The notes beneath the pieces were generated by a model that saw nothing but the letters and a program-made list of their open reading frames with translations, was not told where the DNA came from and did no database searches. From positions 1,041,001 through 1,105,000 of the forward strand of contig JAEMWC010000047.1 in NCBI GenBank assembly GCA_016490735.1: a stretch of DNA of 64,000 nt, in the 5' to 3' direction. The position numbers and the translations under genes are program-made. Position 1 is the first letter of the stretch; every line of letters begins with the position of its first letter. The stretch is from Pachyseris speciosa. Lineage: Eukaryota > Cnidaria > Anthozoa > Scleractinia > Pachyseridae. Of the stretch, positions 1 through 10,487 are shown piece by piece.

Positions 1-745
1 ATAATAACATGAGACGACAAAGGTGAAATGTTTGTTATCTGCGATAAATAGAGCGTGTAACATTTCAGCGCACTGAACGGCGATAATTCATTTTTTCCAC
101 GTTTATTTGACTTTGAAAATTTGTATAGTTATGAGGGGGTCTGAGTTTTCCAGTTTGGGGGGGTCTGAGGTTTCTAGGTCTCGTGCTCCGTAGCCGATTA
201 TAATAACATGAGACGACAAAGGTGAAATGTTTGTTATCTGCGATAAATAGAGCGTGTAACATTTCAGCGCACTGAACGGCGATAATTCATTTTGTTCACG
301 TTTATTTGACTTTGAAAATTTGTATAGTTATGAGGGGGTCTAAGTTTTCCAGTTTGGGGGTTCTGAGGTTTCTAGGTCTCGTGCTCTGTAGCCGATTATA
401 ATAACATGAGACGACAAAGGTGAAATGTTTGTTATCTGCGATAAATAGAGCGTGTAACATTTCAGCGCACTGAACGGCGATAATTCATTTTGCCCACATT
501 TATTTTGACTTTGAAAATTTGTATAGTTTTGAGGGGGTCTGAGTTTTCTAGGTCTTGTGCTCCGGAGCCGATTATAATAACATGAGACGACAAAGGTGAA
601 ATGTTTGTAATCTGCAATAAATAGAGCGTGTAACATTTCAGCGCACTGAACGGCAATAATTCATTTTGTCCACGTTTATTTGACTTTGAAAATTTGTATA
701 GTTATGAGGGGGTCTGAGTTTTCCAGTTTGGGGGGGTCTGAGTTT
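1..745. repeat. Tandem repeat, four copies of a ~199-bp unit
   Basis: Units begin with ATAATAACATGAGACGACAA at 1, 200, 398 and 574, so the spacing is 199, 198 and 176 bp. Each unit holds a G-rich stretch (GAGGGGGTCTGAG, TTGGGGGGGTCTGAG). The third copy is shorter in that stretch, and the fourth degenerates after about 740 into short GTCTGAGTTTTCTAG repeats. The array abuts the 3' side of the decayed DIRS-like element, where a recombinase gene would be expected. The short open frames inside it merely repeat with the unit and are not taken as genes. The array may extend left of the window. Confidence 0.9.
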
Positions 746-825
746 TCTAGGTCTGAGGTCTGAGGTCTGAGTTTTCTAGGTCTGAGTTTTCCAGACACCC
801 CCTTCCGAGGCAGTAGGATTGGTTA

Positions 826-2604
826 CACTAACGAATGTAGGAGCAGGGGATACCAGTTTTGAGTTGTCCACACTGGAGCAATGAGAAGCACTAGAGTCTT
901 GTCGTTGCGTATCTTTGCCAAAACTTGGGTTAATAGGCTAAAAGGAGGAAAAAGTGTAACACTTTAAATGATCCCAGCTAATAGTGAAAGTATCAACAGC
1001 CATAGCACCAGGTTCTGGATGCCACGAAACAAAACAATCTGTCTTGGCATTAAGTCTTGATGCAAATAAATTAATATCAGGAACAAAGGTCATGTTTGTG
1101 ATCTAGCTGATTAAAGATGTCAATATCAACCGACCACTCCAAGTTGGAAGAGAATTCTCTAGATAAGGAGTCTGCTACTGAATTCTCTTTCCCTGGAATA
1201 TGCTGAGCGGAAATAATTATATTTCTTTCAATACACCATTCCCATAAAGTTCTAGATAATGAATTCAGAGAAGGAGATTTAATACCTCCCATTTTGTTGA
1301 TGTATTAGCAACAACGGTGGAATTATCAAGTTGCAGTCTTACATGAACATCCCGCAGATTGGGCACAAAGGCTTGTAAAACATACAAAGCAGCAAGCAAC
1401 TCCAAATAATTTATATGGTTGTGAGCTTCCAATATCGACCATTGGCCATTAGCTGACTGACCACTGCAGGAAGCTCCCCAGCCAGCTAAGCTGGCATAAC
1501 ATTCAATATACCGTAGATGTCAATGGGACGTTCCCCGAAAAAAACAGCCATTAAATTTAGCAAGGTTGTTTATAATCCAGTGCAAGTCTGACTTAGCTTG
1601 AGGGCACAAAATGATAGCCTGATCAAAATCTGGATTCTCTGATAATGCTCGAGATTTACACAATTCAATAGATCTGTAATACAGATTCAAATAATTTACA
1701 GCTGGGAAAGCCGACACGAGAAGACCAGTCACATGAGCAACCTCCCTAACAGAAGGATTGTTCTTGGAAACAAGGTTCAGACAGACAGAATAATTTTCCG
1801 CAATTTATTTTCAGGAAGCAAAAGCTTCATGGAAATTGAATCGATAATAAAACCAAGAAAACAAATCCTTGTAGTAGGTTGAAGTTGAGATTTGGCATCA
1901 TTTATCACAAAACCTAAGCTCTCTAGTAGCTTCCGCAATAAAGAAAGCTGCTCCATGCACTCTGCAAAAGAGGTTGCAACAAGCAGGATGTCATCTAAGA
2001 AAATGACAATCCTGAGGCAATTCAGTCTGAGTTGTGCGACAATAGGTTGGTAAAAACCCTAGGTGCCAAACTATAACCAAAAGGTAGACAAGTAAACTCA
2101 TATCTCTGGTCTCTCCAAATAAAACGCAAATATTTGCAGTGTGGACAAAAAATTGGCACACTGAAATAAGCGTCCTTGAGATCAAGTGACACCATATAAT
2201 CCCAAGTGAAACAAACTTCATAGCCATCTGAATATTTTCCATTTTGAAATGGATCCTTTGCACAAATTGGTTCAAAGGTTTCAAATTAATTACTGGACGC
2301 AAATCACCAGTCTTCTTAGGTACCAGAAAAATATTTGAAATAAATTCATAGGGACAGGAAGAGACTTTCCTAATAGCCCCTTTAGTTAGGAGTTTGATAA
2401 TCTCATCGATGAGCTGTTTTTCCCTTTCACTGAAAGGGGTGGTCTAGGTAATACTGACTGAACAGGAAGGGTATTAAATTCCAAATGATAACCTGAAACG
2501 GTCTCCTGGACCCAAGGGTCACTGGTCAGTTTGCGCCAGACGTCAAGGTTATGCAGTAAATTACCCGCATAAGCATGAGACTCAGGAGAAATGTTTACCT
2601 GTCC
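826..2604 (-). pseudogene. RT-RNase H of the DIRS-like element, broken and truncated
   Basis: Pieces in order on the minus strand: a pre-RT segment (VQETVSGYHLEFNTLPV), the RT entry motif RPVINLKPLNQFVQ (near 2290), LDLKDAYFSVPIF, LPFGYSLAPRVFT, and the catalytic motif FLDDILLVAT near 2000. Then come CFLGFIIDS, a connection segment with TGLLVSAFPAVNYLNLYYRS (1732-1520), and the RNase H-like C-terminus. The active-site box is LDD, as in the other DIRS elements here, not YxDD. Several frameshifts separate the pieces. The fragment breaks off around 826 before any recombinase domain, so it could not move by itself. Confidence 0.75.
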
Positions 2605-3719
2605 ATTCATGCCTTGTCTCTCAGCTCCTTGGAGGAGTGAGGTCTGCAGGTCTCCCTTCGGAGAAATGAGCTCTGTGACCTCTTGAACCTAAAAAAGGTT
2701 TTCGGCCACGCTGGGAGTACTTGAAATTGTTACTACTACTCTTATAATCAGAGGTTCGACGCACCAGGCTGGAACAAACCACGGTCTTCTTTGCAATTTT
2801 ATTTACCTCCCCAATATCTTTAATATGCTTGGGAAGTTCATCTCCAAAGAGAAAGGTTGTTACCGGATTGGATTTGCTGCAAACAGACTGATAAGCCACT
2901 GCAATATCTGGTTTCAAAAATTCTCGTCTCTTTAAGGAGGCAAGAAAGGAGGCATGGCCCAAGAAGGTAATTACATCACCTATGACCGGTAGGATCTCAG
3001 TAACATTCTGAGCCACTAGGACAGAATCAAACAGCTGCATCAGTGGTTGGGCTGATTTTAAACTATGTTCTTCTGAACTTCCTGTATCCCAAGATCTTTA
3101 GACTTTGTATGTCTTGGCAGATCATGCCAAAGTTCAAGGTTCACCTTAGGGACACACAAGAACTTGCAATTTTGCGGAGTCTTGTATTTATGTTGTAACT
3201 CCTTAAACTTTGATTCCAATGGTTTTTTTGGAACACGCATCGTTCACTCGCTGAGCAAAAACATCGGCCACGTCAGAACCTAAGCTCTCCTTCTCCTCAA
3301 ACACCAAGGGACTAAAAACACGCTTGAGTCAAGCTATTTTATACTGTTGGCTCCCGATGGGGATGCCAAAGTTTGCTCAGTCGAAATAACCGCCGTTGGG
3401 TCAAAAACAGTGTCATGAGAAGAAACAGAATCGACTGTGTCCGATTTGGCAGCTGTATTTCCCGATTCGGGAAGAGAAGTGACACCACCGAGGCTAACAA
3501 GTTTCTTGTTTAATGCATTCAAGGACTGCATAATGTGGTCGATACCGAGCTGATCCTTGAGGTCGTTGATATCAAATTCAAAATGCCTTCGTGGTCATCC
3601 TGAGGAAACTTGACTGAGGCATTAGCGATTTTGCTGTGAACAACGGTCGGGTCAACCGTTAATGAGTCACTGGATTCGGCTCTCCTGTAAAGAAATATTT
3701 TCTGTGGTAGTAGTCATGG
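2605..3719 (-). pseudogene. gag-like ORF of the DIRS-like element, broken
   Basis: The likely start is the ATG at 3719, giving MTTTTENISLQ and then an early stop near 3667. Further open pieces lie at 3531-3334, 3240-3058 and 3040-2621 in different frames. The last piece holds LFGDELPKHIKDIGEV and a basic, Gly/Arg-rich tail (QRGRKPFLGSRGHR). Role: the putative nucleocapsid-like protein that would package the element RNA; this is inferred from position in front of the RT, since no zinc knuckle is visible. At least three frameshifts or stops make it non-functional. Confidence 0.6.
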
Positions 3720-3960
3720 TGTGAACTTCGCTCCATGTGGGCACTGGTTGACAATACAAGTAAAAACTCCGGCGCTCAAATTTCCTCCAAAACTCTACAA
3801 ACAGAGACAACCAAGATAAAACAGTGCAATAAAGGGTAATAGCCCAGAGGTAAACCACAAATAAACACAAAAAACAAATATAACCGCGACTCACTGACCT
3901 GGAAGCATGAAAGGAAGAACTGATTATTTGTGTCCTCTCCTGGGATTATATACCGTCCAG

Positions 3961-5360
3961 TAATTTGCATAAATATTTTGAATGACTTTAAAGTGTGACA
4001 ACTGGCCTGTTAGTTACTTAGGAAGTATGCATAATTATCCAATAATGCGGAGCATGTCGAAAGAGAATGTATAATTTACGAAACTAAGTGTAAGTTATAA
4101 CATACATAACATTCATTCTAGTAAGCATTTGCAGTGAATATGCTAGAAGCTAAAACTAAAGGCCATTAATTATCAGAGACATTTTACATTTTGACTTTGG
4201 CAAGGGAACAAAAATATTAATTATTACTTTTGACACTATTTGAAAGAGCACATCAATCTAGTATAAAGGCCAAGTCTGAAAGGCAATTAAACCTTGTAAT
4301 ATTGCAGAGATATATATGGTTCTACTAAGTCTCAAACGTTCCTTACATGGACAACCTTTACCATTTGCAAGGCCGTGCCAGGGTGGACCCATGTTGCTTG
4401 TCTGAATTTTAATATCTCCTATGTCAGTGTTTAAATGGCTGATTCTCAGCCTTGATGACACTGTCGGAATTTTGCTGGAATGATGTCTCTTGTTGGGATT
4501 TCAGTTTATGTGCTGTCGCTACTTTGTGGGCCACGTTGCTTGTCAGAATTTACCCTGGCAGGGCCTCATTTGCATACAAACATCTGTAAAATTCACAGAC
4601 TTTGTGGGCCAATATCTCCACAATATTAAGAGATATCAATGACTCTCAAATTTGATTTCACTAATTTTAAGGTTCTCTTGCAACATTGTAGCAGTGTCAA
4701 AGCAGTTTTGCCTGTAGGCAGGCCGGACCTAGCTACTTCAGAAATTGAAATTTTTTCTGATAAATTAAGGAGAATCAAATATACTAGGAGAAACAATTAA
4801 ATACCAACAGGAGAACTGAATGTGTACTATTCATCACTGCATGTTAATTAATTTGTAATTCAGTTATTCTTATGTCTAATTATTTCACTGCTAATTTTTC
4901 TGCTAATTTTTTTGTCTGTGCTTTTTTTTCAAACAGGTAATTAAGCTGCTTCAATTCTCTTGACCATCTTCAGATCTTCTCTGCAGAATTCAGACATGGC
5001 TTGTTTTCAGTTCCCATCCCTAGCTTTTTCAATCAAGAGGCTGGCAGTGCAGGTATAGTTCATTGAGAATAATTTTGAATTAACCATTAATTTTATTCAG
5101 CATCAAGTTATGGTCTTAACTCACATGCTTTATTTTTATTCTTTTTTCATTTAACAATCAGTACATCATTTTTGAGTTGGACAGCATTTTTGGGTGGACA
5201 GGCGGATGGGCAGACCAACCGTTCATCCAGCCAATTAAATAAAGGCTAGTTTTGACGACATTGTTTCACCTGGCAACCAATCTAATTGCCTCTTTTAAAG
5301 GAGTACATCAGAGATTAAGATCAGTGATGGTCAGCAATTAGACTAACTTACCCATATGCC
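3961..5360. other. Intergenic stretch without recognisable gene
   Basis: AT-rich single-copy-looking DNA. The open frames here are short, lack family signatures and have no splice context that I trust. The block near 4490-4570 (GTGCTGTCGCTACTTTG, CACGTTGCTTGTCAG) loosely resembles 9530-9610, so both may be traces of one old interspersed repeat. Confidence 0.5.
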
Positions 5361-5433
5361 GCCCGGTTAGCTCAGTGGTAGAGCACCGGACTACTGTGCG
5401 GGAGGTCGCGGGTTCAAACCCCGGCCGGACCAA
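5361..5433 (+). promoter_or_regulatory. Internal Pol III promoter (A and B boxes) in SINE head
   Basis: TAGCTCAGTGG fits the A-box consensus and GGTTCAAACCC fits the B-box consensus, about 43 bp apart, as in tRNA genes. They would drive transcription of the whole SINE by Pol III. Confidence 0.7.
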
Positions 5434-5825
5434 CACTCAGGGTCTTTAAATAATTGAGGAGAAAGTGCTGCCTTTGTAATTTCATCTGCAAACGGTTAGA
5501 CTTTCTAGTCTTCTCGGATAAGGACGATAAACCGTAGGTCCGTCTCACAACACTTGTTCCTAATAATCTGTGGGGCGTTAAAGAACCCACACACTGTTCG
5601 AAAAGAGTAGGGGACGTAGTTCCCGGTGTGGTGGTCTACCTTTCATCTGTCTTGACATTCATGTGTGGGTTGGGTGGGTGGGTGAGATCAAAAATGGACT
5701 AATAGCGGCTGCCAGAGGCGCCTTTACAGGCTGACATCCGATGTCACCCTAGAGAAGAATTGTAAACCGCCATGAAACTATGTGATATGTGCGGTATATA
5801 AATCCATTACCATTACCATTACCAT
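5361..5825 (+). mobile_element. tRNA-derived SINE with conserved central domain
   Basis: The head (5361-5433) is a tRNA-like sequence with an A box (TAGCTCAGTGG, ~5368) and a B box (GGTTCAAACCC, ~5411), i.e. an internal RNA polymerase III promoter, closing with the complementary end GGCCGGACCA. A ~330-bp body follows, including GGATAAGGACGATAAACCG, GGGGCGTTAAAGAACCCA and TCGAAAAGAGTAGGGG; such blocks recur in cnidarian SINEs with a shared central domain. The 3' end is ATAAATCCATTACCATTACC, a short (ATTACC)n tail of the sort copied by a partner LINE. I call it a SINE, not a tRNA gene, because of the long body and the microsatellite tail. Flanking duplications are not clear. Confidence 0.85.
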
Positions 5826-5907
5826 ACGCGTTTGTCATGTGCAGAGATGCGTGGGTGAAATGTTGCCCGCTATATAACTACAGGTAGTCAGATGTGTGTA
5901 ATATTTA

Positions 5908-6566
5908 CACAGGGAGCAAAGGAGTCCTATTTGATCGTATTTCCAGTTAAATTCACTGTACAATTGCAGCGCGAATCAATCTTGTTGGATTTAAATCACT
6001 GTACGTGATCAAACCATGTACAAGTGATTGTGTTACGCTGCTGTACTTTTGACACTGCTGTTGAAACCCTATCTGTGACAATTGCTGTCTCCCCTCGGGC
6101 AACAATTCTGGAAAGCAAATATGCTCTCCGAATGAGGCACGAAGTGCTGAGAGTAGTGATAAGCCCACAGTCATTACTGATTGCAGATAACATTTCAACA
6201 GCAGCGTTGACAGTAGCCTGCGTTGCAGACGTAACAAAAACCCCGGTTAGTAACATCTGCGAAGCAGCGCCAAATTCCTTGTTCTGTAGCAGAATTTGAG
6301 TACGCGTTATGATTGGCTCGTTAAACAAAAGCCTTTTGTTGACGAGCCAATCATAACGTGTACTCAAATTCTGGTACAGAACAAGGAATTTGGCGCTGCT
6401 TCGCAGACGTTACTAACCGGGTTTTGTTATGTTTGCGACGCAGGCTACGTTGACAGCTACAGAAGCATTAAACACAATCATTTGTTTGTTGTCTAACCAA
6501 GAAGATCAACTGTACAGCGAATTTAACTAGAAACAAGGTCAAATAAGACCTCCTCTGCTCCCTGTG
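5908..6566. mobile_element. Foldback MITE with 7-bp target duplication
   Basis: The ends are CACAGGGAGC (5908) and GCTCCCTGTG (6566). ATATTTA flanks both sides (5901-5907 and 6567-6573) and fits a 7-bp target site duplication. The arms run inward to a centre near 6327-6335 (CTCGTTAAACAAAAGCC against CTTTTGTTGACGAG). The left arm is about 420 bp and the right arm about 235 bp, because roughly 170 bp of the left arm has no partner. The short frames inside are mirror images across the palindrome and are not genes. No transposase is present; the superfamily is undecided, though a 7-8 bp TSD is compatible with hAT. Confidence 0.75.
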
Positions 6567-6573
6567 ATATTTA

Positions 6574-9500
6574 TTACGATCAGACAAACCAATGTCACTA
6601 TTATGGTAGTCTTTTCAGGAGAGCAAGGCCTTTTGTATTCAACGGGTGCATGAATTGAAAGGGTATGAGAATGGTGTGGAAATATTCTAATGGCCACTTG
6701 ACCACCTCTGAAGTGAAATTTGAAGGGCTGCAAACAATGAAATTGCGCTTTGAGAAACAAAGACATTTTTGCCAGTCATTCAAATTCAGTAATTCAGCTC
6801 GCTGTGTCTCTATGAGTTTTCAGTCACTGCTAATGCAACAAGATGCTCTATGAGCATTTACTCGGAATACCTTTGTGATGCAGAAGCACTAGTCCAACAC
6901 ACTCTTTTTGATTCTCAAAAACTATCTGGCTAATGGTTTGCTTTTGGGTTTGCACAAGGCTTTTTTGTTCACATAGAAGCAAAGCGTGTAAAAACTGTTT
7001 TCAATTCGGAGTTGCCATCCATACTTGTTGTTTACCTCTAAATTTAGTGCATGGACACATCTGGAGTTTTCTTTGGCTCTCTCAAAACATTTTTTCTCTC
7101 ACCTAAGTTTGAAAACATTCACATAGACACTTCTCTTAACACAATTATTGGTTATTCTGTTATCCAGAACTCAACAACACAAGGCAAATCAACATTTGCG
7201 TGTTTTGTCTCAGAAGCAATCCAGATGTCACCCATTGTAAAAAAATTCAAAATCCAATCTGCTCTATTTTAAAAAGAAAGCGTGTTACTTGGCTGAAAAC
7301 AGGCCAGCAGATAAATTAAATCTTTAAAATTCCATATACCTGATGAAGGTAAAAAATCTTAATTTTAGTTTTTTCCTGATGTCGCTTAAAAACCAAGAAT
7401 TCACAAACTTGTCTCTAAATATAGAACTGTCACAGCGATCAAGTTGCGATATGCCATGTAACTTCCCGATCATATTACACAAAAACAACTTAAGTTTATA
7501 CAAATTTGCTATTTTATAAAATAATGTAGAACTCTCACAGTTGCCAAGTTGTGATATCTTTCAGATCGATCAGCCGATACGCACAGCACCCACAAGGCTT
7601 TTAACCTTTTCTTAAATTCAGCAAACCTTTTCACCCGGACAAACTCTACTGGATTAAATTCTTCACAACTTTAAAAAGATATGTGCAGGAAAATTTGTTC
7701 AGGTTGATCAAAGGTGTCATATGACTTCTTTAGAAGTCTACATGACCAATAAATAGGCCTTTTAATTTTGAGGCTAACAGAATGTATAATTTAATCTGTA
7801 AACAAATATTTGGAGTCCAAGTTGTAAAAGAAGCCAAGACTTATGCAGTGTTTGTTTACTGTCAGTTGAGTTCAGTGAAGTGTGATGAGAAACACTGTTG
7901 GCAGTACAAGCGCTGACCTCACAGAAATAATTTTTTCTCTCCAACATACATGTACCTCAACATAATTGCTGATCTTAACATGCCCTTTTAAAGCTGAAAG
8001 AGAGTAAATTTATTTGCGAGCAATGACCTTGAAGTTAAATGACAGCTAGTAAACAGGGAAAAAATGCTCGCCACTTGGTTTATTCTGGACACAAGTAAAC
8101 ACAACCAGGCAGTGCCTCTCAACTATAACTACAGGTTTTTCTTCCAAAAATACCGTGCTATTATACAAATTTTGCAGCAAACATTCATCAACAAATGATG
8201 ATGTGATGGTCCCTGACATTCTAGTGAATACAAGTGGCAGTCACAAAGATGGACTCACTGCATTTACTGAGGCCTTCCAAGGGGTGGTCTGGTGTTGTTT
8301 TGTCGCTCGTTTATGACTTTATCTCTCGCTTGTTTTGTTAACATAACATAACATTAAACACAGGGCCTGCGGAGCAGTTTTTAAAGTTAGGGGGCTGCTC
8401 CAGTGTTTTCAAGTGAGGGGAGGGGACTAACTGTAAAAATAATTAAAATGCATATGATACCATTTAATTCATAAGGTTTGTCCAGCAGTTCACATATTTT
8501 ATAAGCTCCAATGAAAAATCAAGTGATATATCCTTTTCTACTCTTTTCAACTCAATTCAAGCATTTAGAGAAAGGGGTTAGTGATAAAATAAACTTTGTA
8601 ATCACACTTAACATAATCTGTAAACAAAGGTTAGAGTAATCATAACTTTGGTTCATTTTTTCGCTTACTGTCACGTAATCGAATTCTCTGAATGTAACAA
8701 AATTCCTTTTTCGGTTGTCATTATGGCCAACAAACACATTTGCCACATCAGCAATTCAAGGCAAAGTTTGTCTGTTCTGTCTTTGTGAGTGTTTAGTACT
8801 GTAAGATTACTGAACCTAATTTCTTTTAATTAGTCTTTTCTTTGAGTCTTACTTCAGTAACTCTTCAAGGCTTACTTTCACGTACAGACAACATAGAAAA
8901 TGTGCCTTATCTCTAGAAGTTACCCAAAGAAAATGTTGGAACAGATACTCTCAGAAGTTAACTATGCGGACAGAGAAACAGCTCTAACACAGAAACAGAG
9001 GACGCACACAAGAAGCTTCTACCCTTCATGACACAATTCAACCATCATTACCATGGCATCTACTACAAGAACCACCATTACTCAGAGTGATATTCAAGGA
9101 ACCTCCCTTGATAGAAAAATCAAAATCACTTAAAGATACTTGTTTTACACAATGGGCACACAGCAGGAGCCGCGTTGGTCTGTCAACCCCATTTTAATCA
9201 TCAGCAGAAGACTACAATGAAGTGTAATTGAATTGTAAAGATAGTGGCTTTAAAATTTATTCGATCAGACAGGATCAAAAGAAACCAATCATAAATTTGG
9301 ATGTTTTCCCGCAAGGCCCGCCACCTTTAGCCAAGCACTATTATCATGTGAAAGTACTTTGTTTTGATATGTCTGTAACAACTTTATTTCAGTGTCGATG
9401 TTTTTAGCTAAAAAAGCTAATTGCGGACACTAAAATAATAGGAAACAAATTGTAACATAAGCATATACAGTTTAGGGACAGATGTCACCATCGCAAAGAA

Positions 9501-9956
9501 AACAAAGAGGAATGGAAAGTGAATTTTTGCTGTCGCAAACTGTCACTCATTTTCTGTCGCTATTTTGGGAGAAGATTGTCGCTTGTTTTCAGAGCCATGT
9601 TGCTTGTCACTTCTACCCCTTGGAAGGCCTCTTAACTTCATCGCCTAATACGCTCCGATTGATTGCACTGCTGTGTATGTGGAGTTTCTCATGAATTTAA
9701 GCTTTGAAAAGGATTTTCTTCTTAGATGCATTGATGCATTTTGACACCCTTAATACTTTGCTCTCTTAAGGAGACTGAATGACCATCTATGTGCAGTGTT
9801 CTTCAAACACCGCTTTCGACGATCAACACCATTTTCAATGTAGCTCTCCAAACTTTAAAACGATCCAGCCGCTGGTAGTTTTGAGGATGTGTGATATATG
9901 TACATTCTCTTTTATTAAGATTTTTTATAGTACTTATATTTAACAATTTGTTTTTG
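6574..9956. other. Long stretch without recognisable gene
   Basis: AT-rich DNA. Small local duplications occur, for example ATATAGAACTGTCACAG near 7421 against ATGTAGAACTCTCACAG near 7525. I find no conserved protein motif, RNA gene or element end that I can defend; the open frames of 60-75 codons are within chance expectation. Confidence 0.5.
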
Positions 9957-10112
9957 CATCAGCATGTATTTATTGAGATATGAAGCACACAGGAAGTTTG
10001 GAGAGCACAAAAGATGCGTAAGAGTTGCTTGTTGTAGCTGAGAGCAATTCTGGCTTCTTGAGTGCTCTCCAAACTTCCCAAGTGTTTCATATATCAATGA
10101 ATGCACAGCTGA
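9957..10112. repeat. Hairpin-type inverted repeat (~48-bp arms)
   Basis: The left arm holds TTATTGAGATATGAAGCAC and GGAAGTTTGGAGAGCAC. The right arm reads GTGCTCTCCAAACTTCC and later TTCATATATCAATGAATGC, the imperfect reverse complement. The loop of about 55 bp contains TTGTTGTAGCTGAGAGC. A fragment of the arm (GCTCTCCAAACTTTAAAACG) also occurs at 9843, so this is likely a small foldback repeat, not a gene. Confidence 0.65.
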
Positions 10113-10487
10113 CACATGAACCAATTGTTGTTTTTGTTAGTCTTTGAAAAAATTTACTTGAGTTTATATCATTGTATTCAAAATTGATATTGCATTTGAA
10201 GTCATGTCAACACCCATACAAAGCCTTAAATAGAACATTATATAACAAGTGAAAGGTGAAAGCTGCATATGTAGATGGCATACATTGTGTGTAAGTAGGG
10301 ATTGGGAAAGGTGAGAGAAAATGGCTCAGTTTAAGAGCTATAAGGGCTCGTTACAATATCAACCAAGAAAAAGTTGTTAGATGCCAGCAATCTTACCTTA
10401 ATTCAGTGATCCTTGGTTTTGCTGTTGTATAGATCACTTTCTTATAACCTATTCTATACATGTTCTGAAAAAAAGGATCATAACAAT

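Larger units (their letters stand above)
826..3960 (-). mobile_element. Decayed DIRS-like (YR-type) retrotransposon
   Basis: Read on the minus strand, the pieces are in element order: a gag-like region (about 3719-2605), an RT (about 2600-1800), a thumb/connection segment, and an RNase H-like region running to about 826. The segment ending in HIPGKENSVADSLSR and the following stretch with LFASRLNAK and LLIAPVWTTQNWYPLL are typical of DIRS-type RT-RNase H polyproteins. The frame is broken repeatedly. No tyrosine recombinase follows: the element stops near 826 and the 199-bp tandem array begins. It is a different family from the two DIRS elements at 33 and 56 kb, judging by the sequence around the RT. 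The upstream limit near 3960 is a guess, because no terminal repeat was recognised. Confidence 0.8.

Noticed and set aside
5361..5433. A stand-alone tRNA gene
   Set aside because: The tRNA-like head runs into a ~390-bp body with SINE-type blocks and an (ATTACC)n tail, so it is the head of a SINE.
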